Source: Owenia fusiformis
Lineage: Eukaryota; Annelida; Polychaeta; Sabellida; Oweniidae
Assembly: GCA_903813345.2 (NCBI GenBank)
Contig: CAIIXF020000001.1
Coordinates: forward strand, 31,536,556 to 31,600,555
DNA length: 64,000 nucleotides
Direction of reading: 5' to 3'
Made by a program: the position numbers and the translations under genes
In this document: positions 57,062 to 64,000 of the stretch, piece by piece
Numbering within the stretch: the first letter of the stretch is position 1
How the letters are laid out: each line of letters opens with the position of its first letter
The notes under the pieces: model-generated
What the model was told of the DNA's origin: nothing
The model's database searches: none
What the model saw: only the letters and a program-made list of their open reading frames with translations

Positions 57062-60000
57062 GTAAACAATCTGTTGAACATCAATAGCAACACTTTTGTA
57101 TTGATCTTATGTGTCATTGCATTCTCAATTTTGTATTGATCTTATGTGTCATTGCATTCTCAATTTTGTATTGATCTTATGTGTCATTGCATTCTCACTT
57201 TTGTATTGATCTTATGTGTCATTGCATTCTCAATTTTGTATTGATCTTATGTGTCATTGCATTCTCACTTTTGTATTGATCTTATGTGTCATTGCATTCT
57301 CACTTTTGTATTGATCTTATGTGTCATTGCATTCTCACCCTGAGACCCAATCTTGTAATTGTTACCCTCTGAATAGAACACATAAATACAGTTTTGATAC
57401 TAATCAGGTCTTATCCTACCCATCCATCCTAACAGTTTGAATATGAGAAATACTTAAATTTTGAAGACTGATGACAGCAAGTATTTATTTTTTCAAAACT
57501 TAATCTCAGCTGGTCTCTTTCCATTCTAGCCTCTTTTAGATATGCAGAATCCATTATATCAGGAATAATAGTATATGTTATCCATCCCCAGGGGGTTCAC
57601 TAAATAATTTGTGTAGGTACATGTATGTGCAGCAGGGGCAATTTTGGCTTAGGGCATAAACCATGGAACCTGGCCAATCTGAGAGGGAAAAACATGGAAA
57701 ATTTGTCGAAGAGAGAGCCTTTTAAAGTCAAAAATCAGTTTTTCTACAAAAAATGGAAACAAATCGGTAAAATCAGTTGGCGAGGTCTTGTGGATTTTGT
57801 AGTTAATTTACCAATATTTCAGGAAATTTACTCCCTCTTATAAGTCTGGGAGGAAGTAATTTTACATGGAAACTTTCAATCTTGAGAGGAAATTGACATG
57901 GAAAAAATGCTCAAAAGGGGATCTTTGGCGCGGCACATAGGTATTAAGAGGTATATTGGAGTGAAACCCCCGGGTATTACCTATACCCACGAGTACATGT
58001 ATCTGTATATTTCAGCATTCCTGAAGAAAGTTTATGGCATCCTTTGTGTACAGTTGTCTGTGACGATAGCATTCATCTGCTTCTTCTTATATGTGTAAGA
58101 TCATTTTTTAGTTTTCATTGTAAGATATCCATAACAATGAGTAATGTAATTTTATCCATAAATGGATCTTGATATCTGCAGTAGCAAGCGTAGTGAAAGA
58201 GTGAAAGAGAGTGAAATATCCATTCGTGGATAACAATCATATCATGAGTAAATCATAGGAGGTTCTTTTTATTCAATAGTTAAAAAAATCAAATCAAGAT
58301 TAACAAATCAATTATAGGAATATTGTCATAATTTTCTTAATCTTATAATACAGAATCAAGAAGTACATGTAGGTCATCTTCTGTGAGATCATAATGGAGT
58401 ACATAGTTAATATGTTCTGTATGACTAATATGTTACTGTACTTTCAGACCAGCAGTTCAACAGTTCTCAGCTGCCAATCCAGCATTGTGGTATGTTGCCA
58501 TGTAAGTATGTCTTCAATATAATATATTGTGTACTGCCTACAACATGCATATGCACTTATTGTTGCAGGTTTCACTCTTGGATAATACAATACATGTATG
58601 TTTATTATTTGGGGTCATTTTAAGTTGGATTATGATAACTGTAGTCATAGTCATATCATTGTCTATACTAAGTTATTAAACAACATACAACCAGATTTAT
58701 TAAAAATCATTGACCCAAATGTGCCTGTAATTGGTCCCATAGAATAGATAGAACAAGGAATAAAATAGCTTGTGTGAACTTAATTTTCAGAAATACATTT
58801 AGAAAATCTCAGTATCCGCATACATCTTGATATTAATTGATTTATTTGATTGTTGATTAAAAGTGTAGCAAGTGCTCAAATATTGTGTGAAAATTGAAAT
58901 ACCATATTCCAATGACCATTTTCATTAATCTGAGCTATTTTTCACCCAGTTTTGTCATGAAAACGTGAAAGTAAGGCATAATACAGAGTCATATGAGAAA
59001 AACTTGCTTGTACTCGTACCTGTGCAATATCGTCCATTCTTGACTCGATTTGATAATGTTTCTCTTCTGCGACTCGATAAAGAAGAATTATTAAAGCTCA
59101 TCATGAAGGGATGATCTTGCACGGGTACTCATATAAGAACCTTTATATCTTGCATGGGGTAAAGATGGCTGTATCTTGTTCGTCATATGAGAAAATAACA
59201 ATCTATTATAAAATCTATTTCAGTGCTGGGACGTTTGTGTGCATCATAGTTCTTGCATGCTGCAATGACTTCAGGAGGAAAACACCATGGAATTTAATCA
59301 TGCTCATGGTCTTTGTAAGTGACAGTCAAAAAATAATTTCATCTTTTTCATGTTTGATGTTAAACATTATAGAAGTTTTGTTACTTCATCATTACATATT
59401 TTGATACTTCCAAATTGTTGACATGTAACATTGATTCATTTGTCAGTTCAAATATTTGTATTTACATGAATTTAGACATCATACAAAAGTCATGTTTTTA
59501 TTGATTAATTATATACACTAAAACATAAATGTATACTTTATTAAGTTTTATCCATATATTACCATGACATCATTTACTATTGCTATTTCAGACACTATTT
59601 GAAAGCTGGCTACTGGGAGCTGTTGCAAGGTAATGTACTGAACCAGTTTTAATATCAGTTCCTATTAAAATTGGTGATTCTGCATTGTTGCCAGTGGATA
59701 TCTTGAATAAATTAATTTACATACATGTACATATAATAGTTTTCAAAAATTTGTAGAGGTATAAAATATTCTAGTAAATGCTTGTAACTACACTGGTTTT
59801 CATTCCTGGTTTACTCTTATGGTTATACATTGTAAAACCTGTGTATAGTGAACATTTTTTGCCGAGGTGTTTACTACGGCAAGGATTTGATTTCGCTACA
59901 TTTTGCCGTATTATATAAAGGTTATTATAGGCTAGGAAGGAATAATCAATTTAATTTGTATTTTCTACCCATGATAACCCATGACACTCTAGCGAAAAGT

Positions 60001-62282
60001 GTTTGTTGTGTTTATTATATAAACTGACTTATTTTGGACTGACTGTTTGAATGGTTAATCCTTTTATTGTCAAATTTTAATCTCTGTAATTCTTACAAAT
60101 TAGTGGAATCTCTGACACATTTGAGTCAGTTAAAGGACTTTATTGAATCAATTAAAGTACATGATAGAGTCAATTAGGGTAATCATTTTAATTTTAATCC
60201 AATCTTTTTTTTTAATTCATGGGGATGAGAAAAAGATTAAGTTGGGACTTAGCAGATCGAGATACTAATAGTTACCCAGATTATCTCCAAACAAAGCTTT
60301 TAATTATTTTTTGACAGGTAATATAAACATAAACTGATTAACTCTGATAAGGCAATCCCAGAAAATCCAAAACAAATCTTATATCTGATTCAATGTTCAC
60401 TAGAGACAGGATAATTCAATTGAGTTTGCTGTTCACAGTAGGTAGGTGTTCACTATAGGATTGTACTTTAACATGGGAGTCAATGGGACAAAAAGGTTTA
60501 AAAAAACATTCACTATTGATAGGTGTTCACAAGAGAGATGTGTTCACTAACTCAGGTTTTACATGTACATGTACTTCTTTTATGCCACATTGCATGTGTT
60601 GCCTTTAACAACCTCAATTCTACAGCAATTCTTTTATATTTTCAGTTGCTACAAAGCTGATGCTGTCATGTGGGCAGCTGTTATCACTGCCGTTATTGTG
60701 TTGGGATTGACAATCTTTGCCATGCAGACAAAGGTGAGTTCTCTAAATGGATGCTACAAACAGAGGTACTGTACATCTATATGTAGAGGACCAACAATGT
60801 TTGACACAATATCAAGCATAATTACTTGTGATTTTGTGATCTTCCTATGGTATACTCCAAATATAATAGTTTAAAAAGATCCATGATATTTTCTCAAATG
60901 GTGGTGAAGTTATTGAAAAATTCTTTTCCCAAAATGTAACCATAGTATTGACTCTCAGAAATAAAAAGCTTTTATTTCTTACCAGTAATTTACAGTACAA
61001 AGGGCTTAACTGGGTCAAAAGATAAGATTGATTGTAGTGTTGTCGCGATTAATCGATACATCGCGATATACATCGCCAAAGCTGATTCTGGCGATGCATC
61101 GATGTCTGAAACTAAACATCGATGTTTTTAAAAAAAATTAATTTGCTAAAAATCACCCTATCTTATCTTATTTTGACGCAAATCGCTTACCTTTCTCATG
61201 TCTTATTTCATTTTCCAATGTTTTCTGATATTCTTTCGCTTTAAAACTGTTTTAGCTAGTCGAAATGAACCATTAATCTAAAAAAAACTTTACTTTCATT
61301 TCACCCTTACTAGAAGTTTCCGGATGTACCGGATGTTCGGTATTTTAGTGCATTAGCGTTCGGTATTTCAGTGCACTTTTCTCGGACTTTTTCTCGATGT
61401 ACATCATGATGTGCATCGATGTTTACTACTGAAAATTGCCGATGCATCGATGTACGATTATGGCACATCGCGACAACACTAATTAATTGTACAACTGAAC
61501 TGATGTGAGGATTATGAAAATTCAGAAATTGAATGTAGTCCAAATCTGCCAAATAAATAGCTGCCAAAGTTTCAGAAATTAAAACAATGAAAAGTTACAA
61601 GAAACTTTCTTTTGAGGGAATGTTTACAAATCATGTGATCATCACATGTTGACTTAAGGGCATATTTTAAATACTTAAAACTTATATTCAAATTATTTCC
61701 TTTTTTAATTTGTAAATTCCAGTATGACTTTACAATGTGTGGAGGTGGTCTTCTGGTACTACTTCTAGTTCTGTTTTGCTTTGGCTTGCTCTGTGCCATC
61801 ATAAGGAGCCAGGTAATATTCCCTTAGATTAATACATATAATAGTTAGCCGATCTAATATTGTTGCACAAATTGATTTTTCGGGGAGACAAGTGTTAGTC
61901 ACTCTTGGACTCAAAATTATAAAAATATCTTTCAGCCATTACATATAAATACATTTTTAGTGATTTAATTTGTAATTGTAAAATAAAGAGCTCTTGATGG
62001 AAACATTGCAAAACTTTTGAAATGTCTGAAGTTCTGTTTAGAAAATATATAACACCAGGCTCTATAAAATTATTTCAGATTTGAGAAGTTATAGAATGAT
62101 ATCGGTTCAACAGTCTCACTTGCATCATTTAAAGTGTGACTTTGTAGCATTTATTGAAACAATATTCTTCATAAGAGGAATTCATGTTGCTTGAAAACAG
62201 ACAACTTGAACACTTTTTGGTTTGTTTGTTTCAGTGGGCCAACATTGCATATGCATGTTTAGGAGCTCTGGTCTTTGGAATG
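56974..62282 (+). CDS. Lifeguard/TMBIM family membrane protein (3' partial)
   Basis: Member of the BAX inhibitor-1/Lifeguard family: multi-pass ER/Golgi membrane proteins that affect calcium leak and apoptosis. Eight coding exons join in phase: 56974-57061, 58016-58094, 58448-58501, 59224-59314, 59592-59629, 60646-60733, 61723-61812, 62235-62282. The N-terminus is acidic and short (MSLISDGEYGPLDDDDF), then AFLKKVYGILCVQLSVT starts the first membrane segment. The family signature CCNDFRRKTPWNL and AMQTKYDFT match GRINA/LFG-type proteins (CCGDFRRKHPWNL, MQTRYDFT). About six hydrophobic segments are present. The last part, with the expected DTQL and SPEEY motifs, lies beyond the window. Which LFG paralogue it is cannot be decided. 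Confidence 0.93.
57094..57337 (+). repeat. minisatellite, 35-bp unit x 7
   Basis: Seven nearly identical units (TTTTGTATTGATCTTATGTG then TCATTGCATTCTCAM), varying at one A/C position. In Lifeguard intron 1, 32 bp past the donor. Confidence 0.92.
58016..58094 (+). CDS. Lifeguard exon 2, first membrane segment
   Basis: 79 nt, (A)FLKKVYGILCVQLSVTIAF... FFLY, matches the FxRKVYxIL start of BI-1-like domains. Confidence 0.92.
58448..58501 (+). CDS. Lifeguard exon 3
   Basis: 54 nt, (V)PAVQQFSAANPALWYVA, lumenal loop and start of the second membrane segment. Confidence 0.88.
59224..59314 (+). CDS. Lifeguard exon 4, FRRKxPWN signature
   Basis: 91 nt, (I)AGTFVCIIVLACCNDFRRK then TPWNLIMLMVF. The FRRK-P-N cytosolic turn is diagnostic of the family. 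Confidence 0.93.
59592..59629 (+). CDS. Lifeguard exon 5
   Basis: 38 nt, TLFESWLLGAVA plus AG of a Ser codon; donor AAG|gtaatg. Confidence 0.87.
59831..60563 (+). mobile_element. MITE with TGTAAAACCTG ends
   Basis: TGTAAAACCTGTGTATAGTG and CACTAACTCAGGTTTTACA form an inverted pair. Interior GGTGTTCACTATAGG blocks repeat in the right half. In Lifeguard intron 5. Confidence 0.6.
60646..60733 (+). CDS. Lifeguard exon 6
   Basis: 88 nt, (S)CYKADAVMWAAVITAVIV... FAMQTK, a membrane segment then the conserved MQTK. Confidence 0.92.
61035..61481 (+). mobile_element. hAT-like MITE with 8-bp target duplication
   Basis: Ends TAGTGTTGTCGCGAT and ATCGCGACAACACTA are perfect 15-bp inverted repeats, flanked by ATTGATTG and ATTAATTG (7 of 8). 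Subterminal ATCGATG palindromes occur at both ends. Confidence 0.82.
61723..61812 (+). CDS. Lifeguard exon 7
   Basis: 90 nt, YDFTMCGGGLLVLLLVLFCF... IIRSQ, membrane segment; phase 0. Confidence 0.93.
62235..62282 (+). CDS. Lifeguard exon 8
   Basis: 48 nt, WANIAYACLGALVFGM, donor ATG|gtgagt. No further coding exon was recognised before the window ends. Confidence 0.9.
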
Positions 62283-62397
62283 GTGAGTTTGTGTACATGA
62301 ATTTAGTATTGTAAATGTTTTTATTTTGTGAATTACAACTGAAGAATTCCTCACTAAAATCATACCAGATTATCCCTTATAATAAATTTCCATTATT

Positions 62398-63377
62398 ATC
62401 CCACCGAACGAGGTTCGAGGGGGATATAGGAAAGCCGTCCGTCCGTCCGTTTGTCTGTCTGTCCAGGCAATAACTCGAATACCGGTTGACGTATTTGATT
62501 CAAATTTTATGCCTTATGGGGGTAGGACCTCTGCTCAAGAAAGAATTTTCAATATGGCCGCTTAATTAAAAATGGCAGCCATTTTTCGGAATAGATATAA
62601 TCTTTGATAACTCAAATACTAGTGGATGGATTTGGTTCAAATTTTATATGCTATTGCCTGGGTTCAAAGGAGCCTTGCTCAAGAAGATATTTTCAAGATG
62701 GCTGCTATATTTCAAAATGGCCTCCATTTTTAATAAAAAAACATTATCTTTGATAACTCAAATACCATTGAATGGATTTGGTTCAAATTTTACATGCTGA
62801 TACCTAGGGACATAGGGGCTCTGCTTGAGAAGGGATTTTTAAGATGGCAGCTAAATTTCAAAATGGCCACCATTTTTCGTAAAAGAATGTAACCTTTGAT
62901 AACTCAAATACCAGTTGACAGATTGTCTCAAATTCTATATGCTGATGCCTAAAGACAAATGAGATCTGCTTCAGAAGAAATTTCAAAGGCATCAGCTGAA
63001 TTTCAAAATGGCAGCCATTTTCATAAAAAAGCTAATGTTTGATAACTCAAATACCAGTAGACGGAGCTAAAGCTAAAGGAGCTCTGCTTGAGAAGAAATT
63101 TTCAAGGTGGCTGCTATTTATCGAAATCACCATTTTTCATTAAACATGTAATCCTTGATTACTCAAGTACCAGTTGAGGGATTTGGATTAAATTTTATAT
63201 GCTGATGCCTAGGGACATAGGAGCTCTGCTTAAAAAGAAATTTAAAAGATGATAGCTGAATTTCAAAATGGTAACCATGTTTCATAAAAACATTATCTTT
63301 GACAACACAAATACCAGTGGATGGATTTGGCTAAAATTTATGGTCGCTATTTATCAAAACATGTTTTGTTCGGTAGA
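62398..63377 (-). repeat. array of ~145-bp units, copy 4, reverse orientation, both caps
   Basis: Starts ATCCCACCGAACGAGGTTCG with CCGTCCGTCCGTTTGTCTG, then about six units containing AAAATGGCNGCCATTTT and CTTTGATAACTCAAATACC, ending TTTTGTTCGGTAGAAT. Both tips carry CCGAAC in inverted orientation. In the Lifeguard intron after exon 8. Confidence 0.75.
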
Positions 63378-64000
63378 ATTTGCTACACTGTGGAGTTGCT
63401 GTTTTTCTGTCATTGCTGTTGAAAGTTATTTTGAAAGTGTTAGTATTACAAAAGAATGTTCATTGGGCAATCTTTGAAAAATGACATTAATCTTGATTAT
63501 TTAGTATGTCATCACATCACTCAAATGTTCCACAATACATGCAATATGTACATTGACAATGATTTTCAAATAAAATATGGTGATTTCAATCGTTATGTTT
63601 TATGCTATTGCCATAGTTACATCATGAAGAAGAAATAAGTTTGTAAATGTGTATTTTTATTTCTATGTAAGTTCATCTCTCTGGTTAATATATCAGAAAC
63701 AAGTCAAATTCTTTACTTCAGAGAATATTTTTAATTTATTGAGACTTTCGACTAATATCCCTTAGTCTTTTTCAAAATATAACAGCATGTATACATTTAT
63801 GTGACGTCATAAACAGACAATGGAAAATTTAATTATGTAACAAATGACCTAGTAACCTAAAAAATAACAACAACAAAAAACATAGATACGAAAAAACGAA
63901 TGACCTAATAATAACCTTAAGATAAATATATCATCGTTATGGTAACAATTAAACTCAAATATTACTATTGCATACTTTGCTATACCATTCTTAATTTACA
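63378..64000. other. Lifeguard intron to window end, nothing recognised
   Basis: AT-rich. The remaining Lifeguard exons are not here. Confidence 0.5.

Noticed and set aside
57094-57337. CRISPR-like regular repeats
   Set aside because: Plain tandem minisatellite with no unique spacers, in an animal intron.

Overview
The window is AT-rich animal nuclear DNA with many short, phase-compatible exons, GT-AG introns and a dense load of small DNA transposons and SINE fragments. No bacterial, viral or organellar gene was seen. The repeat content and the divergence of the encoded proteins from vertebrate ones suggest a marine invertebrate (lophotrochozoan or non-vertebrate deuterostome). I cannot name the species from sequence alone.

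Three host genes are visible. (1) 721-31214, plus strand: a FACIT collagen most like vertebrate collagen alpha-1(IX). It has an N-terminal thrombospondin/laminin-G-like (TSPN, NC4-type) domain, a lysine/arginine-rich linker, a cysteine pair matching the NC3 hinge, a long interrupted Gly-X-Y region, a cysteine helix matching NC2, and a C-terminal COL1/NC1 end. The signal-peptide exon lies left of the window. All exon phases join: with one member of the exon pair at 27250/27403, about 1053 residues are encoded in the window. (2) 44159-52395, minus strand: mitochondrial ribosomal protein L13 (uL13m), complete, six coding exons, 168 residues. An ETS-type site lies just upstream of the first exon. 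(3) 56974-62282, plus strand: a Lifeguard/TMBIM (BAX inhibitor-1 family) membrane protein. Eight coding exons are present; the C-terminal part lies beyond the right edge.

The best biological finding is in the collagen gene. Two 102-nt exons (27250-27351 and 27403-27504) are diverged copies of each other, have identical phases and are separated by a 51-nt intron. Either one joins in frame to both neighbours and keeps the Gly-X-Y register, but joining them to each other breaks it. This is the signature of mutually exclusive splicing in the NC2-COL1 region. The next two exons (28234-28323 and 28604-28693), both 90 nt, are also duplicates.

Introns and intergenic DNA hold a nested repeat landscape: a ~6 kb inverted repeat with ~180-bp subrepeats (37.87-43.83 kb); TTAA-flanked elements whose empty site is visible in this same window; MITEs nested in MITEs (50.7-51.75 kb); a 48-bp-period array of near-perfect palindromes (52.9-53.05 kb) with a 30-bp perfect palindrome 1.4 kb away; four arrays of a ~145-bp unit; several hAT-like and TA-flanked MITEs; two tRNA-derived sequences; and several minisatellites. 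Exon boundaries come from reading frames and splice consensus only. Family names for proteins rest on remembered conserved residues, not on a search.
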